From: Pseudomonas sp. AB6
GTDB taxonomy: Bacteria; Pseudomonadota; Gammaproteobacteria; Pseudomonadales; Pseudomonadaceae
Assembly: GCF_034314105.1 (NCBI RefSeq)
Contig: NZ_JAVIWJ010000001.1
Span: forward strand, 1,613,501 to 1,677,500
DNA length: 64,000 bases
Direction: 5' to 3'
This document shows positions 1 to 8,487 of this stretch, piece after piece. The stretch's first letter is position 1. Every line of letters starts with the position of its first letter. Position numbers and translations under genes: made by a program. The notes under the pieces are model-generated. The model was given only the letters and a program-made list of their open reading frames with translations, had not been told where the DNA came from and ran no database searches.

Positions 1-1543
1 ACCGTATCCATGCGGTGGTACCGTGATCCCGGCCTCTCATCCGTGCGAATAGCATCGCCATGCTGATGATGCCCAAGTACGCCTCTGTCTTACCGCCGCC
101 GGTGGCAAACCATAGAACGTCTGCGGTTTCCATGCTGCCCCGAAGTTCTGTTACAGGAGCATGGCGTTCGTAGATCGAGCGTATTTGGGTCAGGATGAAG
201 CCGAGCTGAAACAGATGCCAGCCGGCAAACTTCTTACCCTGCATTTTGATGGCCCGGGCCATGGCCTCGTTCATCCACTGGAAGCACTGGCGCAGATCGT
301 CATGCTCTCGCAACAGGTCTACACCGTCTCGGATCCTGCTGATTTCAAATTGGAAGGAGTCCCGGTCTGCAATGGCTATATCACGATCTGCCATGAGCCC
401 TGCTGACTCCAGAGAATGAATTCTAGAGGCCCACAGCCCCAAGTATTGTTCCTGGGCGTTGAGGAAACTTTCACAGACGACCAAAGGGTCGTGCGCGAGT
501 CGTTTATAATCAGGAGCGTGCGTCATGCCCACATCGCCTGGCCGGGGTGCGTCAACCCGGGCCTGGGCTGAAGTGGGCATGCCATCGGTCATGAACTTAT
601 TGTCGTCGAGCTGAATAACACCGCAACTGACCCCATAACCCGGCAGACCGTCATCATCCCTGTACCGATAGTCCTCGGGCTGCAGGCGGTGAGGAACTTT
701 GTGGCTTGTCCCGGCAGCCAGCTGTGCCACCAGGCGAGCATCGAGGAGGTATGGAAACTCGATACCGAAAGCACGGGCATTTGCGGTGGTGGTCTGGTTC
801 TCCAAAAACAGCTCAAGCAAAAAGCGGCCTTCCATGTTCGCCCCAAAGGCAGTTGGCGCAGGGCGCAAACGACCGCGGAGGTTGATCTCATAGCTGAGAA
901 TCTCATTGGGGTCAGAGATAATTTGTTCATATACGGCGTAGTTCAGCCCTCGCTGATCAGCTAACGCAGCTTCACTCCATTCGAAACTGAGTCTGGCCCC
1001 CCCGTTGGGGTTCAGGCGGCAGCGGCGCATGATTCGGGGGTCGTCCAACCACCGATTTTTCTCTATGTTGAGGGTAGCGGTGACCACCGACTTGGCGGAC
1101 ATCCACTCGTTTGGCTTAGCTGGATCAAACGCGAGTGTGATTTCCGAAAAACAGACCGTGTATCGTTTGAACGTTACCGAAATGGTTTGGCTTCTGCGCG
1201 GCGTTGCACCGTCGAGAATGACGTCTCGCGCCATGCTGCGGATGTCCGGTATGTATCTGTGCACCAGATCAAATTGCCCGCTTAGTTCGCACTGGATTAG
1301 CCCTTCAGCGTCCGGCGAGACCAGCAGCACAATTCCCACCGAGTTAGGGGGCTGCGGCCCGGTGTAGTCAATGTCCGGTGCGGGGCCAATGCAGCCCACC
1401 AAGCTAAGCCGATTAGGCTCAGTGCCGTCATACAATTTGCCTTCAGGAGGCAGTACGTCCGCATCCTTGTCACTGAGTCGCAGGCGCATCTCACTGAGAA
1501 ATGCGGCTGTCAGTCCCATTTCCTCTCGATAATTGAGCGTCAT
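1..1543 (-). CDS. DrmA-like DNA helicase, partial (3' end outside window)
   Basis: An uninterrupted frame runs from an ATG at 1543 to the left edge, giving 514 N-terminal residues with no stop. A likely ribosome site (AAGGA) lies just upstream. Around residue 485 it has a helicase Walker A box, ATGGGKTEAYLG, preceded by VLWF. The roughly 450 residues before it contain no motif I recognise. A long N-terminal region followed by a WF-TGGGKTEAYLG box is what I know from DrmA, the helicase of DISARM anti-phage systems. It is the last visible gene of a minus-strand operon and starts 9 bp after the 388-aa gene. Helicase function is well supported by the P-loop. The DrmA relationship is inferred, and motif II onward cannot be seen. 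Confidence 0.6.
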   Translation of the reverse strand, partial: MTLNYREEMGLTAAFLSEMRLRLSDKDADVLPPEGKLYDGTEPNRLSLVGCIGPAPDIDYTGPQPPNSVGIVLLVSPDAEGLIQCELSGQFDLVHRYIPDIRSMARDVILDGATPRRSQTISVTFKRYTVCFSEITLAFDPAKPNEWMSAKSVVTATLNIEKNRWLDDPRIMRRCRLNPNGGARLSFEWSEAALADQRGLNYAVYEQIISDPNEILSYEINLRGRLRPAPTAFGANMEGRFLLELFLENQTTTANARAFGIEFPYLLDARLVAQLAAGTSHKVPHRLQPEDYRYRDDDGLPGYGVSCGVIQLDDNKFMTDGMPTSAQARVDAPRPGDVGMTHAPDYKRLAHDPLVVCESFLNAQEQYLGLWASRIHSLESAGLMADRDIAIADRDSFQFEISRIRDGVDLLREHDDLRQCFQWMNEAMARAIKMQGKKFAGWHLFQLGFILTQIRSIYERHAPVTELRGSMETADVLWFATGGGKTEAYLGIISMAMLFARMRGRDHGTTAWIR

Positions 1544-1552
1544 GGAGCTTCC

Positions 1553-2719
1553 TTAAGTCTGTGTGGTTTCCAGGTGTTTGCCAGCTTGATGAATGACGAG
1601 CAGCTGATCGTCCTCATCCCAGTCGAAATGGATGCGTAACGTGCGTGAAGGATCGCGTGCGTTGCCCAGACAAAAGTGCCTGTTGATATCGGCTGGCTTG
1701 CCTTTATATTTTCGGTTGTCGGAGTGCTGCCCCATCGTCACGGTGGACATCTTGGGTTGAAAGTCGATGCTTTCCTGTGTGAAGTTTTCGAGGACGTCGT
1801 GAAGACGCTCGGTTTTATTCCGATAGTGCTCGTAAAGCTTGGTGGCCATGAGCAATAGACATGCCCGAAACTTGGCGGTATCACGATAGACCGAATCACG
1901 CATCGATTTCAGGGCTGGGATCGTCAAATGGATGCGTTCCGGGTGCATCGCCAGGATGCTGTTCACTACATCCGACAGACCTTCATCCTTTACGGCGACA
2001 GCCTGAGTAACCGGCAGCCGGATTGATCTCACGGTGGCAATTTCAATCATGTCATCAAACGCATGCCCATCTAATGTGAGGGTGCCGATGGTGATGGTAG
2101 TGGCACCCTTGCTTCGATCAAGGAGGGCTTTTCTAAGCTGTTTACCCACCTGCTGATGAGCGCAACGTACTTGCTCGATAGCATTTGAAACGTAGACTGC
2201 AGCATTTTCCGGCTGCTTGACGCCTGCAAGACGCGCAAATACCAGCACAGCGGTACGATCTCGTGGGCCATACACGTTATGCCTGTACCAGTTCGAAACA
2301 GTTGCATCGCTGACGCTTACATTTTCCTTCTTCAAGTGAACTTGCACCTGAGATGGCTTGAAACGGGCTGAGACGGCGTCGACCATTAATTTCCATCGAT
2401 CGGCCGCCCGAATCATTTGCTGCATGCCTTCCGAAAGGGCCACCATCTCGAAGAGTTTTTCCTGAGTTGCCAAGCGCTCATTGGTGTACTTGAGCAGGAT
2501 GATCTGATCACCGGCCTCCAGTTGTTCCGCCGGAGTAGGGTGAATGTCCTCGTTTTGGAGAACCAACACTGGGCGTGTCTTACTCCACGGCAGGGGGGTA
2601 GGCGATTCATCAATCGTAATCCAGACAAGCTCCGGGCTTAAAACATCACCATCCTGGACTTCAGTCACGGGCTCAGCCGGCTGCTCCAGTAACAGCTCCA
2701 GCCAGTTATCCATTTCCAT
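1553..2719 (-). CDS. Hypothetical protein of the DISARM-like operon (388 aa)
   Basis: I do not recognise this protein. The N-terminal 60 residues are acidic and proline-rich. A short stretch at about residues 134-146 (VSVSDATVSNWYR) looks like the recognition part of a helix-turn-helix, and the C-terminal half is mixed alpha/beta with no catalytic motif I can name. It lies 81 bp after the 511-aa gene and 9 bp before the helicase gene, so it is very likely cotranscribed and functionally linked to them. It could be a DNA-binding or scaffolding subunit of the helicase system, but that is inference from context. The start at 2719 keeps it clear of the upstream gene. Confidence 0.5.
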   Translation of the reverse strand: MEMDNWLELLLEQPAEPVTEVQDGDVLSPELVWITIDESPTPLPWSKTRPVLVLQNEDIHPTPAEQLEAGDQIILLKYTNERLATQEKLFEMVALSEGMQQMIRAADRWKLMVDAVSARFKPSQVQVHLKKENVSVSDATVSNWYRHNVYGPRDRTAVLVFARLAGVKQPENAAVYVSNAIEQVRCAHQQVGKQLRKALLDRSKGATTITIGTLTLDGHAFDDMIEIATVRSIRLPVTQAVAVKDEGLSDVVNSILAMHPERIHLTIPALKSMRDSVYRDTAKFRACLLLMATKLYEHYRNKTERLHDVLENFTQESIDFQPKMSTVTMGQHSDNRKYKGKPADINRHFCLGNARDPSRTLRIHFDWDEDDQLLVIHQAGKHLETTQT

Positions 2720-2800
2720 TTCGAGCGGGATTACCGCGTGATGTTTGCGTGGCGGATATTCGCTGTGATCAGATTCAGTGACAACGGTGAGTGCCAGAGA

Positions 2801-4336
2801 TTAGGGCATTGTTTCACCGTCCTTGCAGCGAATGCCACCCCAATCTAGCTGCCAATGTCTTAACTTGTCGCCTCGGTCTGCGCTAGCCGTACCATGTTCC
2901 AACCACCAGCGCTGCAGCACGCGCACTATCTGGTCTGCCTCATAGGCATACACGGGTATTATCATTTTTTTGCACGGGATAGCGACCCAGTGTTGCCGCG
3001 TCGGCCACAGCATGCCGGTAATGATGACTTCATCGAGCATGCCGTGGTATTGCCGATAAGCTTTCACACCATCCATAGCCGTTAGCTGTATTATTTCGAT
3101 CCACTCAGCATCGAGTATGTCATCCAGCCAATTGCCTAAGGCCAAAGCCTCGTGTGGGCTGCCACATAAGACGAGCGTTTTCACCTTGCCAGCCCGGGCT
3201 CTGATGAGGTGCTGCTTTAGCCACCCGGCCTTGCCTGAGACGGATTGCATCAGCAAGCCATGTAACTCAGAAATTTGCCTGATCAAATAGCGCGATGCCA
3301 TTTCGGTCTCGCCATAGTGACATGTTCCTTTCTCCGCCATTTCCAGCCAGCGATACAGCGATCGCACAGGAAACAGGCCAGGGCGCGTCGCTGCCTGAAG
3401 GACTGCTTCAAGGCGCGCCAGAGGGACAATCAGCTCGTTTAGTCCGCGAAACAGCTTTCCGATAATGGCCAGCCGATCTTTGAGGGCAGGATCTTTGGAG
3501 CGTTCAAGTTCGCGTCGCAGCTGGAAAAAACGGGTAGCGATATCTGCGAGAGCTGCATTTGCGATGTCGTCGCTGATGGACGCCTGCTGGAAATCCAGCT
3601 GGGGAGGCGTCACGGAGTCTAGCGATGCCTTATCTGAAAGACGCATGATCCACAGATGGGTGCGAGTTCGATTCGTTCGCATTTTGGCGATTGCGTCGCT
3701 GTCGCCCAAGGATAGCAATACTATTCGGGGAGTCTGTGGGAAACACTCGTCAAGCGCACTGTCTACCGCCCAAGCGTTGTCATTACCGCCGCGCGTACCA
3801 TCGACCACGATGACAAAAGGGCGAGAGCCTCGACTGATAAGGTCAGTGAGCTCCATCAGATCAGCGGATCCATCCACCACCAACGTCTGAGATGTGTGCG
3901 AGGTTTTGTGTTCCTTTAGGTTTGCGGGGCGAAGAACGCGAGTATGCAAGGCAGCAACTCGTGAAAGATCTTGGGCCCCAAGACGAGGCCTAGATATAAA
4001 TACTATGTCTGGATACTGTTCCACGTTTCCGGGATTGAGCCATGGAGCCCGAATCCCGCCTTGAAGCGCATCCATCCGAATGCGATGCAAATACACCATT
4101 AGCCGTGTAATGCCTTCGCCACTCAATACGGGCAATGCGATGGCGATCGATTGCCCATACTTCAGCGCGCGCCCGGCCACGGCGAAGCTTGCTGCTTCCG
4201 CAGAGTCGGATGGCAACAAGCCTAAGGTGCCCCACGCGGTGGAGGAGGGGTTCAGCAAGTCGCCAGCGGGTACAGCGCCCCAAGACTCCCGCATTTGCGT
4301 AAGCCACTGAGCAGGGACTGCGATTTCCATGGCCAT
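2801..4336 (-). CDS. Hypothetical 511-aa protein, possibly DrmE-like
   Basis: The gene starts 2 bp after the stop of the 90-codon frame upstream, so translation is probably coupled. No P-loop is visible. The sequence reads as two alpha/beta halves: an N-terminal part with IVFISRPRLG and FVIVVDG strands, and a C-terminal part (about residues 385-465) with KTLVLCGSPHEALALGNWL, DEVIITG and KKMIIPVYA, which resembles a degenerate RecA-like helicase lobe. Class 2 DISARM contains DrmE, a protein of unknown fold family. This could be a relative, but I rest that only on position and overall texture. It could equally be an unrelated inactive helicase-like subunit. Confidence 0.45.
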   Translation of the reverse strand: MAMEIAVPAQWLTQMRESWGAVPAGDLLNPSSTAWGTLGLLPSDSAEAASFAVAGRALKYGQSIAIALPVLSGEGITRLMVYLHRIRMDALQGGIRAPWLNPGNVEQYPDIVFISRPRLGAQDLSRVAALHTRVLRPANLKEHKTSHTSQTLVVDGSADLMELTDLISRGSRPFVIVVDGTRGGNDNAWAVDSALDECFPQTPRIVLLSLGDSDAIAKMRTNRTRTHLWIMRLSDKASLDSVTPPQLDFQQASISDDIANAALADIATRFFQLRRELERSKDPALKDRLAIIGKLFRGLNELIVPLARLEAVLQAATRPGLFPVRSLYRWLEMAEKGTCHYGETEMASRYLIRQISELHGLLMQSVSGKAGWLKQHLIRARAGKVKTLVLCGSPHEALALGNWLDDILDAEWIEIIQLTAMDGVKAYRQYHGMLDEVIITGMLWPTRQHWVAIPCKKMIIPVYAYEADQIVRVLQRWWLEHGTASADRGDKLRHWQLDWGGIRCKDGETMP

Positions 4337-4338
4337 GA

Positions 4339-4611
4339 TTAGGCCTTGGCTTCTTGGGTAGATTTAGACAGCAGCGCCGCCTTGATGCTTTCCGGTACTT
4401 TGTAGAAGTTTTTCTTGCTCTTCACGGGTGCGATCAACCGCAGACGAGACAACCAGCGAAGCGCGTCTTGCGGATTCACATCGGGGTAGACGTCCATGAG
4501 CTGAAGTGCGATGTCGTCTTCATCAAACTTTTCCTCTTCGCATACCGCGCTCAGCACAGATGTCGCCCAAGGAACAGCGGAAACGCCGGCCTTGACGAGA
4601 AATTCATCCAT
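4339..4611 (-). CDS. Detached C-terminal piece of the operon ATPase (or small separate protein)
   Basis: This 90-residue frame overlaps the end of the large ATPase gene by 61 bp. Read upstream of its ATG, the same frame stays open and natural-looking (RAKLPVATATKPKS) back to about 4650, where the ATPase frame turns into Arg-rich, unlikely sequence. I therefore think it is the true C-terminus of the ATPase, separated by a one-base frameshift. The residues (DIALQLMDVYPDVNPQDALRWL, then LRLIAPVKSKKNFYKVPESI) look like a winged-helix or helical tail. As a stand-alone gene it would start at 4611 and couple to the 511-aa gene 2 bp downstream. Confidence 0.45.
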   Translation of the reverse strand: MDEFLVKAGVSAVPWATSVLSAVCEEEKFDEDDIALQLMDVYPDVNPQDALRWLSRLRLIAPVKSKKNFYKVPESIKAALLSKSTQEAKA

Positions 4612-7130
4612 GCTCTTCGGCTTCGTTGCAGTAGCGACTGGTAGTTTTGCCCGAAGGCGCTGACGCGCACTACGTCAGGCTTTTTCTTTTTGGCCTCAAA
4701 CAGCCTATCCAACGAGAAGTACCAGCCCTGACTGAATTTTTCGAGGGTGGTGACGGACGTTGAGGTGTTCTCCAGTTCCAGCTTGTTGAGGAGATGAGCG
4801 AGTGCGGTTGTTTTCCAAACGTCCAGCGCCACGAACGGCTGCATGGATTCACGTCCTGCCGTAAGCTCGGTATGACTTTCCCACTGCCACAGCGCCTTCG
4901 GTGTCATGAGGAAGATGACCCGCACGCGGTTGCGCTTAGCGTTGATGTTAAGTCGTGCTTCGTGGGCGATATCAAGCAAGTCCAGCGTTTTGCTAATAGG
5001 TTGATCACCGGTCAGTTCCACGAACAGCATGATATGTTTTTTAAGTGCTTGGACACCCAGAACGCTTTCGTTGAGAAGCTTTTTGAAGTCGCCCGCCGAG
5101 CCAAGGTCTGTGTCTTTTTTGTGAGCGGATTGATAGCGACCAAATGGATTGCCGTTGAGAACCGGTTCTTCTTCTCCGATCGCAAGAAGAGACTCCACCA
5201 TCCAGAGGGGATTCAAACCGAGTGCCTCTGACCCGGTGATGACACCGACCGAGTAGTTGGACGATCTAGCCTCTACCGTGCTTTCTTGAGTTTTTTCGTT
5301 TTTTTCTTCGCTGATGAGGAGCTTTTCGTCCCGTAAGGTGAGAGGTGACGGGCGAACCGCTTTTTCAGGGAAGGCGTGTGCGGAAAGTGGATCATTTTCG
5401 TTAATCGCATCAATGGCTTCGAGGAGTTTGTCCTCGACTTTTTTCTGCGGGCCGCCGACCAGGTTCATGATGTTGGCGTTGCGCAGGGAGTATTCTTTGC
5501 CACCTTCGTTGCGCCGCGTGCATTGCAGCACCCCTAACCCGCACAACTCATCCAGAAATGCTTCAAACAGTGCGACGGTCATTGGTTCAAAAATATCGGG
5601 AGCCCACTCTTCGACAATCGCCTTGGCTCGGCTTGGCGAGAAGGTTCGTTTGCTCTGCGCGATCAGGCTGTAGGCGATCAGCTTGTAGCGCAGGTCAAGG
5701 TTGAGCGTGATGTCGAACCGATCACAAATCAGCTGGTTAATGTTGTGGTCACGCCGGATCTGCTCAATGTCATCCGTTGTGATGACGAGGCTGCCAACTT
5801 TGTTTTGATGGCGAGCACTCAAGGTCTGGATAAGTTCATGGCAAACGATATGAATCAGACCTGGGTGGCGGTTGGTCTCTACCAGGATACGGTTCATGAG
5901 AAGCGGTGTTTCGAACTCGTAGCCCAGATGACCCAAAGGCTCGCGAATTAACTGAAGAGCTTCGGTAGGAGTCATAATGGACACCTGGATCGCGCTCCCG
6001 AGCTGATGTAGCGGATAGTTTGGGGCGTCAGCGAAGCGACGTACGTTTTCCAAGCCTGCGATGACTACCTTGAAGCGCCCGTTACTATTGTTAACCAGAC
6101 CGCTTAGTTCGCGGAAGATCCGGAAACCGTTAGCAGCGTCCAAACCAAGGATCGGATCGATTTCGTCGAGACACACCATGAACGCATCCGGGTTCTCTCG
6201 GCGGAAATAGTCCTGCAAAGCCGCAACCTGACCGGCTGTATCGATCCCATAGGTTTCATTGATCAGTTTGCTGGTCACGGCATAGTTATAAATAGTCTTC
6301 CAGACGAAAGCGCGATGCTTATCGAGTTCGTTACCCGACAGGTTGGCTCGGTCAAGATTGCCATCCATCTGGTGCAGGAAGGCGTGGGATCGTTGCTCAG
6401 GATTATGAAAGCGACGCTGTGTCTCATTGAGTAGTGTCGTCTTACCCAATTGCCGGCCGCCAAAGATCATCGCTGCGCCATTGCGCATCGTTGTCAGCAT
6501 TTTGATGTCGTTCTCTCGACCGTAGCGCATCTCAGGGGGCGCCGGCTGCATCTGGTTACCCGTGTACGGATTAAAGAACGTCCACGGTAGACTCAGCTGC
6601 AAAAAGGTCTTAAGGCGCGAGGTTTCCTGGACGTTCAAACCTGCAAGGACGGTGAGCAAAATCGGGTCGACATGCAATAGCGTATGTCGTTCTCGTTTGG
6701 AGAAGCTTGCGAGGTCGTTACGCTCGTCGTTTGACAGATCTCGTCCTGAAATCAGGATCATTCGATCGTGTAAAAACTGGGTTTGTTCATTCAGAACTGT
6801 ACGGAGTTCAGCAACCGTCCATTCCCCGGTCGCGACCAATACGTTTATAGCCTGCTCTTCAGATTTCTGGTTGAAGAAGACGATGCCTCGCCCAGTCTCT
6901 CGTCGCCGCACAGACATAGTGAGTCGGCAAAACTTGTTATGTGCGGTGAACCCTGTCTTATGGGGCATGGTGGTGTCGAACACCGGATAAACAGCCTCCA
7001 ACCCTAGCGTATGGAGCACATGCACAAGCTGATCATAGGACAATTTATCCAGGGATTTTAGGCGTCCACGTAAGCCCACCAGGTCTTCAATTGCGCGTTT
7101 AAAATAGGAGGGGAGTGGGTCGAGCAACAA
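4551..7130 (-). CDS. Large P-loop (AAA/STAND-like) ATPase of the DISARM-like operon, damaged at both ends
   Basis: This reads as an 859-residue ATPase. Walker A is GGRQLGKTT (about 224-232), and Walker B is FMVCLDEID (about 317-325) followed by a sensor-like strand VVIAGLEN. About 210 residues precede the ATPase core, and a long helical part with an acidic linker follows it. Two defects stand out. The first usable start is a TTG at 7130 with no clear ribosome site, and the frame stays open straight up to the transposon end at 7162, so the original 5' end appears lost. The last ~32 residues (about 4551-4650) look out of frame, while the correct tail continues in the neighbouring frame (4339-4611). 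It is probably a pseudogene or a sequencing-error casualty. By position it is the first gene of the operon. Confidence 0.6.
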   Translation of the reverse strand: MLLDPLPSYFKRAIEDLVGLRGRLKSLDKLSYDQLVHVLHTLGLEAVYPVFDTTMPHKTGFTAHNKFCRLTMSVRRRETGRGIVFFNQKSEEQAINVLVATGEWTVAELRTVLNEQTQFLHDRMILISGRDLSNDERNDLASFSKRERHTLLHVDPILLTVLAGLNVQETSRLKTFLQLSLPWTFFNPYTGNQMQPAPPEMRYGRENDIKMLTTMRNGAAMIFGGRQLGKTTLLNETQRRFHNPEQRSHAFLHQMDGNLDRANLSGNELDKHRAFVWKTIYNYAVTSKLINETYGIDTAGQVAALQDYFRRENPDAFMVCLDEIDPILGLDAANGFRIFRELSGLVNNSNGRFKVVIAGLENVRRFADAPNYPLHQLGSAIQVSIMTPTEALQLIREPLGHLGYEFETPLLMNRILVETNRHPGLIHIVCHELIQTLSARHQNKVGSLVITTDDIEQIRRDHNINQLICDRFDITLNLDLRYKLIAYSLIAQSKRTFSPSRAKAIVEEWAPDIFEPMTVALFEAFLDELCGLGVLQCTRRNEGGKEYSLRNANIMNLVGGPQKKVEDKLLEAIDAINENDPLSAHAFPEKAVRPSPLTLRDEKLLISEEKNEKTQESTVEARSSNYSVGVITGSEALGLNPLWMVESLLAIGEEEPVLNGNPFGRYQSAHKKDTDLGSAGDFKKLLNESVLGVQALKKHIMLFVELTGDQPISKTLDLLDIAHEARLNINAKRNRVRVIFLMTPKALWQWESHTELTAGRESMQPFVALDVWKTTALAHLLNKLELENTSTSVTTLEKFSQGWYFSLDRLFEAKKKKPDVVRVSAFGQNYQSLLQRSRRAWMNFSSRPAFPLFLGRHLC

Positions 7131-7161
7131 CCCCTCAATTTCCTGAGCTGCGAGATATCGA

Positions 7162-7208
7162 GGGGTTGTGCCGAGATAAAGGAAATTTAGGACATTCGTT
7201 CTGTAACT
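7162..7208. repeat. Left terminal inverted repeat of the Tn4651-type transposon
   Basis: The left end reads GGGGTTGTGCCGAGATAAAG and continues inward for about 47 bp. Its counterpart at 18003-18049, on the other strand, reads GGGGTCATGCCGAGATAAAG. The two match at most positions, including a shared GGAAA.TTAGGACA block. GGGG-starting repeats of about 46-48 bp are typical of the Tn4651/Tn5041 branch of the Tn3 family. Confidence 0.85.
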
Positions 7209-7286
7209 GACTGTAATTACGTTGTTTTTTATTTATTCTCGTTGTGGCTTAAGCCAATACCCAAGAGGCTGTCATCCCGTATCTAG

Positions 7287-8297
7287 CTATGGCTTGCGCC
7301 GCAGTAAAGAGCCCGCAGCGTTCTCCTCGAAGGCTCTAGCCTCTTCGATATAACCGTGTACGGTGCCGTCATGCCGCCAGCCACCCTGACGTTTGATCTC
7401 GAGAAAGCCCGCCCCAGCCCGATGGGCGCTTGTGGCCAGTCCACGGCGTAGACTATGGCTGCTCATCTCGGGCACATACGACAGCCCTGCTGCTTCGGCA
7501 CGTGCCGACAGGATGGCATTAACGCTACCTTCGTGCAGTCCAACCTCGCCGAGTACTCCCCAGCGACTGATGCGCCGGAACAGTGGACCTTGCTCGATCT
7601 GCGCCGTATCCAACCAGCCCCGTAGTGCCTTCGCTGGGCAGCATATGCTGTCGCCGAACGGGATCGCTTTGTCCAGTCCCTCGCCCTCCTGATCGGTCTT
7701 GGAGCGAGGCAGTGTGATCCGCAGTCCTTCCCGCTCCCACTGTAAATATTGCACTTCCAACATGACTAGCTCGCTGCGTCGGAACGCCCCGAAGTACCCC
7801 ACTTGTAACAATGCGCTGTCACGAAGCGCGGTGAGCCCTTCAAGCGTGTCCAGGTGCGCCACGATGCGTTCTAGATCCTCCAGCAGCAGGGCCTTGGCTT
7901 TTTGTCGAGGGCGTCCGTGCACTCGCTCAATCCCACGCAAGGTTTTGCGTACGGTGGCGCTGGCGCCTGGGTCGGGAAAGCCCTGATAGCGATGCCATTG
8001 CGACAGCGCGGTCAGGCGCAGGGCCAAAGTGCGTGGGTTCAGCACTTCCGCGAAGGCCAGCAGGTAGCGAATCAGCGCGGCTTCATCGCACGGCAGCACG
8101 CCGCCCCAGGCGAGAAAGTGGCGAATGGCCGAGCGGTAGGTGCGCCGGGTGTTGTCGGCGGTGGCCGCCGCCAGAAAACGTTGGTGTTGCTCGGCCAACT
8201 GCGCGGGCGTGGCCAGCGTACCGGGGGTACGCGGGGGCACCGCGGGTGTGTCGAGCCACCTGGCGGGGAGATTTTCGTCGTGATGGCTGGCTGTCAT
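7287..8297 (-). CDS. tnpS: Cointegrate resolution protein S, tyrosine recombinase
   Basis: This is a tyrosine recombinase of about 336 residues. It has an N-terminal SAM-like core-binding domain (TRRTYRSAIRHFLAWGG), an arginine box in FGAFRRSELVML, the HxxR box in SSHSLRRGLATSAHRAG, and a C-terminal GGWRHDGTVHGYIEEA with the likely nucleophilic Tyr. With TnpT it resolves transposition cointegrates at the res core located between the two genes. It sits 78 bp inside the left terminal repeat, as in Tn4651. I prefer the ATG at 8297; a longer start at 8351 would put the N-terminus almost on the res palindrome. Confidence 0.85.
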   Translation of the reverse strand: MTASHHDENLPARWLDTPAVPPRTPGTLATPAQLAEQHQRFLAAATADNTRRTYRSAIRHFLAWGGVLPCDEAALIRYLLAFAEVLNPRTLALRLTALSQWHRYQGFPDPGASATVRKTLRGIERVHGRPRQKAKALLLEDLERIVAHLDTLEGLTALRDSALLQVGYFGAFRRSELVMLEVQYLQWEREGLRITLPRSKTDQEGEGLDKAIPFGDSICCPAKALRGWLDTAQIEQGPLFRRISRWGVLGEVGLHEGSVNAILSARAEAAGLSYVPEMSSHSLRRGLATSAHRAGAGFLEIKRQGGWRHDGTVHGYIEEARAFEENAAGSLLRRKP

Positions 8298-8362
8298 CCC
8301 AAAACGCCTGTTTAGGCCGTGTGTACTGCGGATTATAGAAGCGCATGCCAAACCTGTGCACC

Positions 8363-8394
8363 TAACTCACGATAACCAAGCTTATCGTGGGTTA
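8363..8394. promoter_or_regulatory. res core site for TnpS
   Basis: TAACTCACGATAA and TTATCGTGGGTTA form a 13-bp inverted repeat with one mismatch and a 6-bp spacer (CCAAGC). It lies between the divergent tnpS and tnpT genes, the same place and architecture as the recombination core of Tn4651-type elements. It probably also overlaps the tnpS promoter. Confidence 0.75.
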
Positions 8395-8487
8395 ATTGGC
8401 GCTCTCGACGAGCTTAACTATTCTTTACTTAAATCGATGTATTACGTTTCCCATAATACGGTACGAAAAAATCTGAGGTGTTCGTTC

